Below, one piece after another: positions 32,401-45,200 of a stretch of DNA of 64,000 bases. The stretch is from Rhynchospora pubera (lineage: Eukaryota; Streptophyta; Magnoliopsida; Poales; Cyperaceae). A model generated the notes under the pieces. It did not search any database, was not told the origin of the DNA, and was given only the letters and a program-made list of their open reading frames with translations. The stretch's first letter is position 1, and every line of letters begins with the position of its first letter. The translations under genes were made by a program, and so were the position numbers. The stretch covers positions 156,669,461 to 156,733,460 of the forward strand of contig CM051460.1 in assembly GCA_028095005.1 (NCBI GenBank). Direction: 5' to 3'.

Positions 32401-35279
32401 CCTTGATTTGTGCCGGCTTTTGGGATTGAACTGATCATTTAGTTTGGGGTAAACTGCAATTGTTGAGAAATTGATTTTAAATCGGTTACCATAATTTTGT
32501 ATATAGATATAGACTACAGTTGGTTATGAGCTATGAATCGTTGATAAATTCTATAAACTTTTTTCAGTAATCAATTTGCGAGATAACGATAGTTGCAACA
32601 AATTTATTTTCTATATGTTGCTATTTGCAGATAGTTTTGCAAGGACAAAGACAAACACGTTTCATGCTAAATTTGGTGAAATAAAGGTTGCTTTGCAAGG
32701 TAGTTGTCCTGTATTGATCATTAGACCTTTATTGGTTGTTTATTATTAATTTTAAAGAATGTTGATTCTATATTTCTTGATTGATGGCTACTATGACTTC
32801 TCTATTAACATCAAATTAGGGATGTGTTACTAATTAAGTACAAAATATCATAGCTTTGTTTTTCTATTCTGATTTCCTTTCTAATGTCCTCCTTGACTTT
32901 ACCCTTTTTAGGTCTTGGCTCTTTATTTCTCTAATTTCCTCAGCGATTACTTAGTTTCGTTCGATTTGACTTAATTTTTTTCTTCTTATTCCTTCTTTCC
33001 AGTTTGCTTGACTGGAAATTTTGAACTTTTGTGAGTTAGTACGAGCCTGCTCTGCAAACATTATTCCTAATTAGCTTCCCAGCTTTTAGTGGCTATGTGT
33101 AAGCAACTAAGCATGCTCAGTTTATGCTTTTTTAGTTTCAGACATCTTTTTTACTTTTGCAGAAATATAATATTTTATTGTATTAGGTCATAATGGAGAC
33201 TGCAGCAATGGTGTCATCCTCAACCCAAAGCCGATCAGGTCCAATCTGATTTAGCCCAAATGTTCTAATTTATTACAAGTCTTTTTAATTTTTCCCTCTC
33301 CTTTTTTCTTTGTGATGGTGGGCCATTTTTTGTGCTTAGAATTAATTAACACAATGCATGGGTAAAATTATTTGAAATATTTTTTTTTGTATATTGTTCA
33401 TTGCACGATTTATATTTATATTATTATTTCAATTACCACCAGCAATGAATATAAAAAATATTCGCTCAATGCGCAAAAAGCTTACTTTTATGTGGTGTAA
33501 ACTAGATATGGAATGAGTTAGAAAATAATAAAGATATAATATTTAAAAAAAATAAAATGTATTTAGGATTTCATGCATATATTTAATTCGTTCAAGAAGT
33601 AAGTTTTTTTTGTCTATTGTAGGTGATTAGTTGGCTGATTTATGGTGATTCTTCCAAGTTTAAATTAATTTGGCAGGTGCTTTTGATTATTGTTTTTTTT
33701 TTTTCTAAAGAAAGGCCAGTTCCGTAGTATAGTGATTTAATTATATTTTCTATATGTATTTGACTATGTACAACATTAGTGATGAAACCACCATTTTTAT
33801 GGTTGCGGGCTGGCACCTGTCATAAGTCTCTTCATTTGTTTTTTGGTATATCATTGCCATGAATGATAGGCATAATTTGTCCCCTCCTGTGCACTTTCCC
33901 TTTAGGAGGTTTGCTTCATTTTACATTTGATTTTGCTGTCGAGATCAATCTATGTCCTTCTTTTGATGCCCACCTAGGGTCATGTGCGACTATTGTGGTC
34001 ATGCCTGTTATGCCTAGCATTTTTATATTTGAATTCTTAAAATTTCTTTTGTGTTGTTTAATAATTAGTGATTTTCTTGAATTCTGTTTTGGTTTTTCAT
34101 TTTCTGATTGAATACTTTCTGGGTAAACTTAGCTATGAAATTAGATACGATTCCTACTACTTCAAAAGTTTCCAAAGTTATTTTGGTATTTTTCTTAATA
34201 TATAAATTCATTTTTTTATTTAAATGTTAGAAAATAAAACTATTTTGCTTCAGAAACCAAATGAACTCGGTTAGTTTAAGGTCGGTTTTATATTAGATTT
34301 TAATTGTTGCTATAAGCTTCATTATATGGGCTTTGCATGCATATACTTTAATCAAGTAAATAACAAAGGAGCTTATATGTATATATCGTCCATGATTTTT
34401 ATATTAATTTTTATTTACCATGGGCAAATTCACATGAATTGCAAAAACTTAGTATATTAGTAATTGTGGGAATAACAGATGGGACCCAAGTTTATTTGTG
34501 TTTTAAGTTAAATCATTTAATGGTACACTCTATCTATTGAAAAAGAAATATCAAATCCACTCATCCAGCCTAGTCGGTACCGCTCTTGTACCTTTGTATT
34601 TGACTGGTTCACTTTGGGAACATCGATATACCACTTTCTTTCATTTTCTTTATCACCAAATCTCTTACAAGTTAGTCCTAAAATAAAGAAACGCAAGAGT
34701 AGAAGGGGCTGGTACCAAGGTGTCATCACAAGTAAAAACTCATATTTACTGAACATAGAAGGTATTTATAAAACTTGTTTGAATATATCCCCATTTATCT
34801 CATTGGATTTTCGTGCTAATTTATTTGAAGTTTAGACAAATCAAAATTTCTTTACTGGATATTTTGTCTAAAAATTAAGTCATGCCTGGATTACAAAATC
34901 TGAAGTGTATCTATTTTTTTTACAAGTTACTTAGAAGTGCAAGGATCTAATTACAGTTATACCATAGGTTTATACAATCTTAGAAAGGGTTATGCTTGGT
35001 ATTCAAAAGTAGTAGGCCTCACTGGAATTTTCTCTAACCAGCTCAAATTTGTAACATTCGTTGAGTATTGTACCTGACAAGATATCTAGGAACATAAACA
35101 CATTTAGGATCAGTCATGAATCAAATGTGTCTTGTCTCTTGGGTTGGTACCAAATTATATCAGAATGCATGAGTGACAAACCTGAAAACCGACCACACTA
35201 TGTACATGAAGTTGGGTACTGTTTTTCAATAAACATTTTAATTTGCCAATTAAAAAATAGATCTTAATATGGTATTTTC
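32401..35279. other. Long AT-rich noncoding region
   Basis: No convincing gene. ORFs such as 33863-34111, 34517-34756 and 34614-34835 are AT-biased with no motif. A 20-bp phrase at 33966-33985 is identical to 50900-50919, next to an LTR-like end, suggesting retroelement debris. Confidence 0.35.
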
Positions 35280-35963
35280 TTTTATATGCTAATTAGAGTT
35301 GGGTGGTCGGATGTCGGGATCAGAGACAGCCGGTACGACCAAGGGTTTTTAGGATTGTCTTGTCTTGTCTTGCTTGCTACTACTAGTTTTCTTTCAGGTG
35401 CGGATTTCACACGAATTTTAATTTGCATTTTCAGGACTGAACTGCTTGCATTTGCATATTTGAAATTGTTGGAATATCCATGTGACATATTTGCACATTT
35501 ATCATTTGTTTATTATTATTATTGTTATATGCATATTGAATGGTTTCCACTTGATAATCTGAAATTGTTTTATGTACTGCTTGTGCGATTGAATAGACAC
35601 TCATTTCTTTTGTACGGGGGTTTGGGTCGCGCCCAGACCTGGCTGTACACCGTGAAGTAAGCGCTTATATTCCGGATCTGGTAGTGTTCTCGGCTTGTAG
35701 TACTTTTGCTTATCTGATTGTTTGAATTGTAAATTGAATTGATTGACCGTTGACGGCCCTCTAAGGAGGAGACTCACGGTATCTGACTCTGAACTGACTC
35801 TGATATACCAGACTTGCATTAAAGATAACTGTCCAAACTGAGTCGGCTTTTGAAACATTAAATTGTATTTGAATTGAATTAGATAAACAGCCGTGCTCTT
35901 TTGCATTTCATATGTTCATAAAAAGTTGCATTTATTAATTGATATCTGTATGTATTTGTATGT
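35280..35963 (-). mobile_element. LTR-like debris, left part, split by the Athila element
   Basis: Moderately GC-rich noncoding DNA (GGTCGCGCCCAGACCTGG, GACTCACGGTATCTGACTCTG) of the kind found in Gypsy LTRs. It continues after the Athila insertion at 50320-50899, where a TGTGACACC terminus is visible on the minus strand. Assignment rests on composition and that terminus. The 124-codon ORF at 35286-35660 is rejected. Confidence 0.3.
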
Positions 35964-37720
35964 TGATGAAGGAATTAAATCCTGGTACCAAATAAATTTG
36001 TACCTAGACCTAACCTCACTAGTCGTCAAAGTTAAGCTTAGGGTCGAACCCACAGGACGGATTAACGATTACTAGACTTGTTGTTTTTCTGAAGCTAGAC
36101 AATAAAATAAGATAGAGAATGTTGCAAATTAAAGAGACTAAGTAACAAAGCAATCAAAGTTGATATTTTTGGTTGTTTTCTTTTGTTCTGAATAACAATT
36201 CAGGGAAGGTAAAATAAGGTAGGTAGATTTTTGAGGGTTTTTTCTTTCAGATATAAAAAGGCGTCTTAGGGGTCAGGATTCACTTAGGTTTAGCCTTCGA
36301 ATTGCTGGATTTCTCGCTGATGCATTAAATACCAATAAATCGAAACATACACTCTCAGTTCGGTCCGAACCAGACGAGTTCGGTCCGAACAGAGGTCGAT
36401 ATGTTGGGTTATGACTATATAACTTGAGTTTTAACTTTATGAAAGGCTTAGATCGGCTGTAGCTATGTCTCCTAATCCTCAACTATCGTCTTTTGGTCTA
36501 GAAGTTAGCACAGGACTCTACTTTGCCCACATAGGTCAAATAAACCTAAACTTTCGTGTCGGTATTTTAAGTAACCTATGTCTAAATTATTGGTTTTCTT
36601 AGGGATATCTAAGTTGCCTTTCAGCCAACTTAGAAGCTACACCTTTCGGTATAAGCTAATTTCCTCTTTCGAATCGTCAATTTATCCCAAGTACTTAATT
36701 TGATTCCGATTGTCTAACCTAACCTTGTAACTTAACTAAACAGGCCTTTATTTAGAAGTAAATCAGGTCCAGGCAGGTAAATCAAACAAGCAATAATAAT
36801 AATTCTCAATAATAAGATCATAAAGCCAAACAGTCAAGTTATATCAAATCTTAACACCAACCTAAACCTAAACTACATCCATACCCTAAGACATGAAATA
36901 AATTACTCTAACATGTTCTCAAAACAGCAAATAAACATAGTATAAGCATAATAAAGATACAAGCCCATAGAAGCAGGAAATAAAAGCATAAAGGAAAATA
37001 AAGTCTACTCCTTTAATGCCAAAACAACTTCTCCTAGGCAGTGGATGAGAGGTGAAATGGTGAGATCTGCTCCTCGCTGCTGCCGTCGCTTCAAACAAGT
37101 CGTAGAACACTAGGGTGATGATGGAATTTCAAACTAGGTGGCTCCTTCTCTCCTCCGAATCAAAAGTCCCCTTTCTGGAGAGAGGAGAGGTCCTTTTATA
37201 ACCCTTCGGTTGCTTGGGGACGAGGTTAGGTCATACAGAGCATCAAAAGTTGCCAAAATGTCAGTTTCCATGTATGAAAAACATACCAAAACTCATCTGT
37301 TCGACCTGGAGAGATAGGCTTCGGTCCGAACTGGGGAAAGGCTCGACCCAGAGAAGAGAAGTGAAGTAAATAGAGGGCACTTCGGTCCGAACAGAGGCAG
37401 TTCGGTGCGAACTGGAGAGAGAGATGGACCAAATAAAGGTGCTGGGGTCGAACAGAGCCATGATGAGGTCGAACAGAGCCTAGGAATGAGTCATCTAGGT
37501 GGCAAGTGGCCCGCATGTCGGTCTAGAATATGTCCCTATGCCAGGAATGAGTCGTCTGGCGCGCATGCAACCATGAAAATCATCAAAATCCTGTAAAAAC
37601 AAGTAGAAGCAGCAGAGCCAAATCCTGGGAAAATAGCAAGTAATTGTCAAACAATTTAATGGTTTGGGTATAATTTCAGTGCCAAGTACGGTCAAAACAC
37701 CAATGATATCGAGGATATCA
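35964..37720 (-). repeat. 3' LTR of Athila element (1757 bp)
   Basis: Plus-strand ends TGATGAAGG and GGATATCA (terminal TGAT/ATCA inverted). Nearly identical to 48560-50319. It holds four exact CGGTCCGA cores at 36361, 36381, 37322 and 37383. Short ORFs inside it recur in the other LTR only because the LTRs are copies. A TATA box (minus TATAAAAG) lies at 37193-37200. Confidence 0.93.
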
Positions 37721-37735
37721 AATTCCCCCAAACTT
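37721..37735 (-). other. Polypurine tract of Athila element
   Basis: The minus strand reads AAGTTTGGGGGAATT directly before the LTR start TGATATCC. It is preceded by the TTGAGGACAAGC box that I recall as typical of Athila/Tat elements. Confidence 0.8.
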
Positions 37736-39204
37736 GAACTTTGCTTGTCCTCAAGCAAGAGCCTAAACTCAAAATCAATGACTATACTTAGACTTAAAAG
37801 AATCAACCAACCAAAAGAAGAGAAGACAAGAAATTAATTGCTCAAGCTCATAAACTTAATCACAAAAATTCAAACAAGTCAAGTTATCAGTTTCCTCCTC
37901 AAAAGTTGTGTAATCATAAATCCTCAAATGAAAGTATGCCTCTCTTGATCCTAGTAATCGTTTTTAACTACTCAAGAACTCTAGCTCATATCGTGGCAAG
38001 ACAATTGCAAACTCAAATTATTCATTCGTTCCTTTTTATGTTTTGCAAAAAATTGTGAAGTCAATTTATCAAAGAGGGAATAAAAATAAAACGAATCTTG
38101 CTCCCGAATTTTATCTTTATTTCACCAATTTTTATTTGTGCAAGTCGAGTCGTGGGGCTTTGCACCCTAGAGGATAATGCGGTATCATCGGCCTTGAATT
38201 TGCTACTAGCACATGTCGCGCTAGGGAGGTTGGACGGGTGTTGCTCGACTATAGCCACGGTACACTTGGGCCATAATACTCAACAACTCCTTTACCAATG
38301 CTTTCACACCGGGTCCGGTAGAAACTAATTACAAACTACCCAATTATACCTCGAGATCTTTGAGTTATAATTCCCGACGGTTTGCAATTAATCCAATACC
38401 CTCCAATTTGTGGCTAAGTTGGTGGAGTAGGCCTCAGTGCGTCCTCATTTTCACAACTATTTTAAATTTTAAAGTCCCATTAAGTTTTTTTTTTGTTGAA
38501 GATTCAAGCGTTTTGAGATTAAATTCAAACATCAAGATTCATTTTACAAATTCCAAGTTTGATAAAAATTCTTGTTAAACAAAAACTCGCAAAGCATAAA
38601 TCAGTTCACTCAATGAAAAGTTGTGAGAATTGACTGAGATCATTTGACAAATTCTAAGCATCCTCATTCAAGTTCTATCCTAGTCAAACACTTTCACATT
38701 GTTCCATTGGTGCATAGGTTAAGTGAGAAGTTTAGATACCCAAATCATTTGAGAGAAACTGATTAATTAGCTTGAAAAGAATTCTTAAAATTGTGTGATT
38801 TGATCAATGAAGATCCAAGATGAAAGAAGATAAGCTTGTGCAATTAATGTCTTAACAGTTCTAAGCTTATGAGGTCATTGTTCGACCCCAACAAGGAAGA
38901 GTTCGAACCGAGGAGGAGTATAGTGCAAAAACAGAAGAAAGTTCGTTCTACTCGGATCGAGCAACTAGCGCTCGGACCGAACTAATACTAGGAAGGCACG
39001 TTATGAAATGACTCTCAATTCGGTCCGAACTGAGGCTGTGAAAATTTGAAAAATTTCGCCCTCTCTTGTTTATTTTGTCCATTTTCCAGAAAAGATCAAA
39101 TCAAAATTGTGAAAATAATGAAATCCCCCCCCAAACTTAAGTCAAAGCTTGTCCTCAAGCTTGCATTCACAGAAAATGTAAAAGATGAGAAGGAAAGTAC
39201 CATA
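37736..39204 (-). other. Noncoding region between env-position ORF and 3' LTR
   Basis: No ORF supported. It contains a second polypurine-like block near 39122-39162 and TTCGG(A/T)CCGAAC motifs at about 38973 and 39021. Confidence 0.6.
39122..39162 (-). other. Second, internal polypurine tract with GAGGACAAGC box
   Basis: The minus strand reads CTTGAGGACAAGCTTTGACTT and then AAGTTTGGGGGGGGATTT. This is a diverged copy of the tract before the 3' LTR (37721-37760), 1.4 kb upstream of it and just past the end of the env-position ORF. It could be an extra plus-strand primer or a relic of recombination. Confidence 0.6.
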
Positions 39205-40878
39205 TTAATGAGAATGATGAGAACCCATGGATGGGTCACCATGGGGATACGTAGGGAAGATGCCAAAAGGATCCTCAAAGCCTTGTTGCTGAGATTTCTC
39301 CAGGACTTGATTTCCAAGGTGCGGGTAGAAGCTGGGATCGCTGGGAGCTGGCTGCTGCAGGGTGTAAGAGGAGTCAGGGTAGGCAAGCGGCTCTGAGCAT
39401 GCCTCATGTCGTGGGGCCCGCTGAGGCTGAGGTGGAGGTGGTGGAGGGCCACGAGTTCCACTGGAAGATGAAGCAATATGGCCAATGGTGGGCTCTTCTT
39501 CCTCCCTTTCTTCTTCTGGCCAATGTTCGTCCCTCCGAAAATTGGCATAAACAATATCGGCCAATTCATTTAATTTCTTGCCTTGCTCCATGGTTTCGTA
39601 AGAAAGACGGCTGAGATGCATGCCATATTCATCCTGTCGTTCAATGGCCTTCTTGGTGAGCTTGGTGAGTTTCTTGACCATTTTGGTGAGTTTTTTAGCC
39701 CACCTTGGCACTTGAGAGGATTCCCCATGGTCCCTTGCTGTCGGAGGTAGAGCATGAGCTGGATCAACTATCACTTGGCTCGCGGGAGCTCCTGGTGCCT
39801 CGTTAGTGCTGGCCCTCCGAACAATTGGATGAGCAAAATCTGTAGGAATGACCCATGACTCAGGATTGTGAAGATTTACCTTGTGGGGGTAAGGAAGAAG
39901 AAAATCGCTCCCTTGCTCGCGGACCCAAAGATATCGTTCACCCTCCTCGGTTTGTTTGATCTCAATGAAGTGAGCCCCTTTGAAACGGAATGTAGTGTAG
40001 AGAGAGAACCCACCACAAGAAGAAGTTGGGGGAAGAGGAAGACGAATCCTTGCGGCAAGCAGTGTAACAAAGCCCCCCATAGTGATACTCCCCTTTGGCA
40101 CTTGGTGCCTTTGATAGAGCCAGAATTCAACCATGAGCTTTATAACATTCACCTTTTTTGGTTCGGCCTGGAGAGTTTGCCACATTAAGCCAAGCTCCTT
40201 ATCATTGGTAATATTTGCCGTCTCGCCGCGGCAAAATATTTGTGAAGCATAGGCCCGCATGAGAATGCGGAGCGTTGGATGTTGCACGAGACGGGACCTC
40301 CTTTTGCAATTGTGGCCTGCTAGATAAATCCATACCATGCTAGGTTTGAGGTCACGAGTCCATGGAGATATCTCAACCGGGCAATCTCTTTCGAGGCCAT
40401 AAACTACCCCCAAGTCTTGAAGCCTTGCCTTATGGCTTCGGTTGGCTAGGCGGAAGACAATGATGTCTTCCCCATTTTCCTTCATGAGAGCAAGAGAACT
40501 CAAAAATTCAACGGTCATTTTATGGTAGGCTAGAGCACGGTGGGTCCAAAATGTAGGGGTGATGCCTATCTTGCTAGTGAGCTCAATAAATTCCTCCGCC
40601 ACCCCAAATTTCTCTAAGGTTTCTATATCAATCCACCGTGTGTGCTCAAAAGCACGGTTCTGGAGCTTGGCCAAGTTAAGGAATTGAAATTTCCATGGTA
40701 TCTCAAACCCAAAGGTACTCTCATATTGGGCTGCCTCAGGATGTCTCTTGAAATCAGGGTGATTTGACATCGGATGAGGTGGATCATTAGGATTGTGAGG
40801 AGGTGAGGGTGGTCTCGAAGAGGATGCAGCAGCACTGCGAGCACTAGCGCGGGTCTGACGGCGACTAGGCTCAGCCAT
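39205..40878 (-). CDS. Env-position ORF of Athila element (557 aa)
   Basis: Open frame downstream of pol, where Athila elements carry a third ORF often called env-like. The N-terminus is Arg/Ser/Pro-rich (RRQTRASARSAAASS). Residues of about 50-330 form a folded-looking region (TFGFEIPW, RLQDLGVVYGLE) like the ATHILA ORF-1 / putative plant transposon protein family, as I recall it. Then come a Lys-rich coiled-coil-like stretch (KKLTKMVKKLTKLTKKA), an acidic run and a Pro-rich tail (GPPPPPPQPQ). I see no clear signal peptide or membrane span, so an envelope role is unsupported. It lies 1.37 kb from the pol stop and would need splicing or internal initiation. Intact. The function is unknown. Confidence 0.75.
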   Translation of the reverse strand: MAEPSRRQTRASARSAAASSSRPPSPPHNPNDPPHPMSNHPDFKRHPEAAQYESTFGFEIPWKFQFLNLAKLQNRAFEHTRWIDIETLEKFGVAEEFIELTSKIGITPTFWTHRALAYHKMTVEFLSSLALMKENGEDIIVFRLANRSHKARLQDLGVVYGLERDCPVEISPWTRDLKPSMVWIYLAGHNCKRRSRLVQHPTLRILMRAYASQIFCRGETANITNDKELGLMWQTLQAEPKKVNVIKLMVEFWLYQRHQVPKGSITMGGFVTLLAARIRLPLPPTSSCGGFSLYTTFRFKGAHFIEIKQTEEGERYLWVREQGSDFLLPYPHKVNLHNPESWVIPTDFAHPIVRRASTNEAPGAPASQVIVDPAHALPPTARDHGESSQVPRWAKKLTKMVKKLTKLTKKAIERQDEYGMHLSRLSYETMEQGKKLNELADIVYANFRRDEHWPEEEREEEEPTIGHIASSSSGTRGPPPPPPQPQRAPRHEACSEPLAYPDSSYTLQQPAPSDPSFYPHLGNQVLEKSQQQGFEDPFGIFPTYPHGDPSMGSHHSH

Positions 40879-42195
40879 GGATGCAAATTTGTGAGGATTG
40901 AGGAAAGATGAGCCTCGGTTTGGGTCGAACAGAGGGGGTTCGGACCGAAGTGAGGTTTGTGGCAGAGTTGGATGGCGTTCGGGTCGAACAGAGTGGGTTC
41001 GGACCGAACTGAGGGTGGATTCTGGTAAATGGGCCTGGTATTTCTGGTAAGTAGCGCTGGTGTTTGTCAGAAATTGGCACAGGGGTATTTTTACTGGTAC
41101 AGGGCCTTGTGAACATTTTTAACCTTAATTGAAAGCACAAGGAGCAACTTGAGAAAGAGAAAGAAGAGTTGGGACCTTAAACCGTGGGGTGGAGACTCGA
41201 TAGGCGAGAGAATGTCTTAAAAGAGAGAGCCGCGAGATGGGGGAGGCGAGAGAATGGCAGAAAAGCACTTGAAGGCAGAAAGAAAAGGGAATGGAGCCCT
41301 TCCTTGCGAAAAAATGGCGGTGTGGTAGAAAATCAATTCCCTCAACAAGTGGTACCGTTTGAGACCCCCAAAAAGCTTCTGTGAGGTTGGGGAGAGGTCC
41401 TTGGAGAATTCCCAGAGAAGAAAAAGGCAAGACGCTGAGTCGTCCCGTCGTCCTTGAGAAGCGTGTCCTGAAAAATACAACCAAAACGAAAGCCCACTGT
41501 CAGATCAGAAAAGAGATATGAGAAGAGAGCGAAGAGGAGAGCAGAAGGCACCTTAGATCTCTAAAAATGGTGGAGAAATGGACAATCTAGGGTTTTGGGT
41601 GGTTGCTCTTCGGTTTGAGTTTTGAAAGGGCACGAGAGTGAGGGAGAAGGGATGTAACGGTTCGAGTGGGAGAGAAAAAGGAAGGGAAACGGATTAATGG
41701 GTTAATGGGTTATCGGATCAAGTAGCAATTATGGGGGGTTGGGTCTTGTTAAATATAAAAGCCCACGAAATCAAATTTAAATAAATCAAGCGAATTGGGC
41801 CTGTGTCCCATTAAAATTTCAGCCCAAATGGACCCATCCATTGCGTTTGGCTTTCTCCCAATGCTCCATTGGACTGGACGCCTCCTGCCTTCGGGTCGAG
41901 CAAGGTCACTTCGGGCCGAGGGTGCTTCTGTTCGGTTCGAAGAAGAGCCCCAAGTCAAGTCTCCTATGATCCTCATTGCTCAGGTCGAGCTGTCATGCTT
42001 CGGATCGAACTGAGAGTCTTGTAGCTTGAATATTATCTGAAGTATCTTGCATATTCCTCTTATTTGCCTTCTGAGTGACCAGAGATCCCTCCTTTATGTT
42101 GTAATAGTTTCTTGAAAAGAAAATGTTCCCAGAGATTAGAGCAGACCGAATCATTTTTTTCATTTTTTTTTTATTTAATTTTTTTTTTTAAATTT
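40879..42195 (-). other. Spacer between pol and env-position ORF
   Basis: No supported ORF. CGGACCGA cores occur at 40941 and 41000, with GGGTCGAAC-like variants at 40922, 40980 and 41898. Overlapping short ORFs around 41125-41551 shift between frames and lack motifs. Confidence 0.5.
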
Positions 42196-42222
42196 CTTGG
42201 GTTGCCTCCCAAGAAGCGCTTG
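42196..42222 (-). promoter_or_regulatory. Post-pol GCGCTTCTTGGGAGGCAACCC box with small hairpin
   Basis: The minus strand reads AAGCGCTTCTTGGGAGGCAA then CCCAAG; TTGGG and CCCAA can pair. It lies about 30 bp after the pol stop. I recall a near-identical box after pol in other Athila elements. Its role there is not known to me; it may relate to splicing or translation of the third ORF. Confidence 0.5.
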
Positions 42223-42250
42223 TTTAAGGTCTCTAGCTTGACCTCCTGTT

Positions 42251-45200
42251 TTAGTTTTCTTCTAGATCTGGCTCGGAGAGGGATAGAACGTGGGTTTCTC
42301 CGATTGTCTCGTTGGCGATATAGTGCTTTAATCTTTGCCCATTGACCTTGAAGGGCTCCGAATCCTTATCACAGATTTCGATGGCTCCAAACGGGTAGAC
42401 TTTCACCACTCGGAACGGCCCCGACCACCTAGATCTCAACTTGCCCGGGAAAAGCTTCAATCGTGAGTTGAACAAGAGCACCAAGTCCCCTTCTTTGAAT
42501 TCTCTTCTTGAAATATGCCTATCATGCAAAATTTTCGTTTTTTCTTTATAGATTTTAGCATTTTCATAAGAGTTTAAGCGTACCTCATCCAACTCATGAA
42601 GTTCAAGAATCCTTTTCTCACCGGCCTTTAGCAAATCCATATTGATCGCCCTTGTTGCCCAATAGGCCTTGTGTTCGATTTCAACCGGCAAATGGCAGGG
42701 CTTCCCATAGACAAGCTTGAATGGACTCATGCCTATGGGAGTCTTGAAGGCGGTGCGGTATGCCCAAAGTGCATCATCTAGTTTTGCAGCCCAATCTTTG
42801 CGAGTTCGTGCCACCGTCTTCTCCAAGATGCTCTTAATCTCTCTATTGGACACCTCGACTTGCCCGCTTGTTTGAGGATGGTAAGCAGTAGCAACCTTGT
42901 GAGTCACTCCATGCTTTTTCAAGAGACCATCGAATTGTCGATTGATGAAGTGCTTCCCTCCATCACTTATCACAGCACGTGGAACGCCAAAACGAGGGAA
43001 GATAATCTTGGAGAATAGTTTAATCACAGAGTTTGCATCCGCGGATTTGCATGGCACCGCTTCAACCCACTTAGAAACATAATCCACCGCCACCAAAATA
43101 TACTCAAACCCATGAGAGCTAGGGAAATGGCCCATGAAATCTACCCCCCAAACATCAAAGATTTCTACCTCTAGGATAGGATTAAGGGGCATCTCACTCC
43201 TCTTGGAGATATTGCCCGTCCTTTGGCATTGATCACAAGAGAGAACAAAAGAGTGTGCATCTTTAAAAAGGGTAGGCCAAAAGAACCCCGATTGGAGCAC
43301 TTTTGCTGCCGTCTTGGAGAATGATGCATGGCCTCCATAGGCTGAAGAATGACAGCTAGCCAAGATCGGTCGGGTCTCCTCATAGGACACACATCTCCTA
43401 TACACATCGTCAATCCCAAGCTTGAAGAGATAGGGCTCTTCCCGAAAATAGTACTTGGCGTCAGATTTCAGCTTCTTTCTGTCTTGCCATGTCATCTCTG
43501 GGGGCAGAACGCCGCTGGCGAGATAATTTGCTAAATCAGCATACCAAGGTTGTGAAATCTCGCTTTGATGAGCCTCTGTTTGGACCGAGCAGGCAGTCGT
43601 TCGGTCCGAACAGCTCCCTATGGAGAGAAATTTCAACGCCAGGTGGGCCCACTCGACCTCGACTGATTCCGTTCGGTCCGAACTCGTCTCAGATGGGGTC
43701 GAGCACGTCGCAATTTGGGTCGAGCAGGACTCCAATGGGGTCGAACTGAGGCTGATTTGCATCAATTTCTCGATCGGAAATGAGTCGTCGATTGGAATTT
43801 CATCTCCTTCTTTCTCTTCCCAGTGCAGGCGGGAAAGGTGGTCAGCAACCAGGTTCTCAGTACCCTTTTTATCTCGAATTTCAAGATCAAATTCTTGTAA
43901 TAGTAGAACCCATCTGATAAGTCTAGGTTTCGCATCTTTCTTGCTCAAAAGGTATCGCAATGCTGCATGGTCTGTATACACAATCACCTTGGACCCAATT
44001 AAATAAGATCTGAATTTATCCAGTGCAAACACAATAGCCAGCAGTTCCTTCTCCGTGGTCGTGTTGTTGGCTTGGGCTGGATCTAACACCTTGCTTGCAT
44101 AATAGATAGCTACCGGCTTCTTGTCCTTTCGCTGGCCCAACACTGCCCCAACTGCAAAATCGCTCGCATCACACATGAGTTCGAAGGGCTGAGACCAATC
44201 CGGCGGTTGTAAGATAGGAGCCGATGTGAGGGCTGCTTTTAACCTGTGAAAAGCATGAATACAATCTTCGGTTATAATAAATTCATTATCCTTTACTAGA
44301 AGATTACTTAAAGGTTTTGCAATTTTTGAAAAGTCTTTTATGAAGCGACGGTAAAATCCGGCATGCCCAAGGAAGCTTCGCACGTCTTTGACATTCTTGG
44401 GTATGTCAAGCTTCTCGATTACTTTAATTTTCGCCTTGTCGACCTCGATTCCTTTTGAAGTGATCACATGGCCTAACACTACACCGCGTTGCACCATGAA
44501 ATGGCACTTTTCCCAATTTAGAACCAAGTTGACTTCTTGACATCTCTGCATCACTTTAGAAAGGTTAGCCAAACATTTATCAAAACAAGTGCCATAGACT
44601 GAGAAATCGTCCATGAAAACTTCCATTTCATTTTCAATTAAATCTGAAAAGATGGCCATCATGGCGCGTTGGAATGTGGCTGGTGCGTTACAAAGACCAA
44701 ATGGCATACGTCTATATGCAAAGGTACCGTAGGGACAAGTAAAGGTAGTCTTTTCTTGGTCATTCGGGTGGATGGGAATTTGGAAGAAGCCAGAATAACC
44801 ATCTAAATAACAAAAATAGGAATGGTTAGCAAGCCTTTCAAGCAATTGGTCAACAAAAGGGAGTGAAAAATGGTCCTTGCGGGTTGCCACATTAAGTTTT
44901 CGATAATCAATGCACATTCTCCACCCGGTTACCACGCGGGTTTGGATCATCTCACCCTTGTCATTCTGCACAACTGTTGTGCCTCCCTTTTTGGGCACCA
45001 CATGTACAGGGCTCACCCATTTGCTATCTGAAATTGGATAGATGATTCCCGCGTCAAGTAGTTTGAGGATCTCCTTCTTCACCACTTCCTTGAGATTTGG
45101 GTTGAGCCTTCTTTGAGTTTCCCTTGATGGTTTATGGTCGTCTTCTAGCAAGATACGGTGTGTGCAAAAGGACGAGTACCCAATGGCACCTTGGTGAGTT

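Noticed and set aside
35286..35660. 124-codon ORF beside the Athila element
   Set aside because: It lies in LTR-like debris, has no motif, and does not continue on the other side of the insertion.
37226..37516. 96-codon ORF present twice (also 49822-50112)
   Set aside because: It is duplicated only because the two LTRs are copies of each other; it is not an independent gene.
43489..44006. Plus-strand ORFs rich in FGPN and similar words
   Set aside because: They are antisense readings of the palindromic motif within pol and not proteins.
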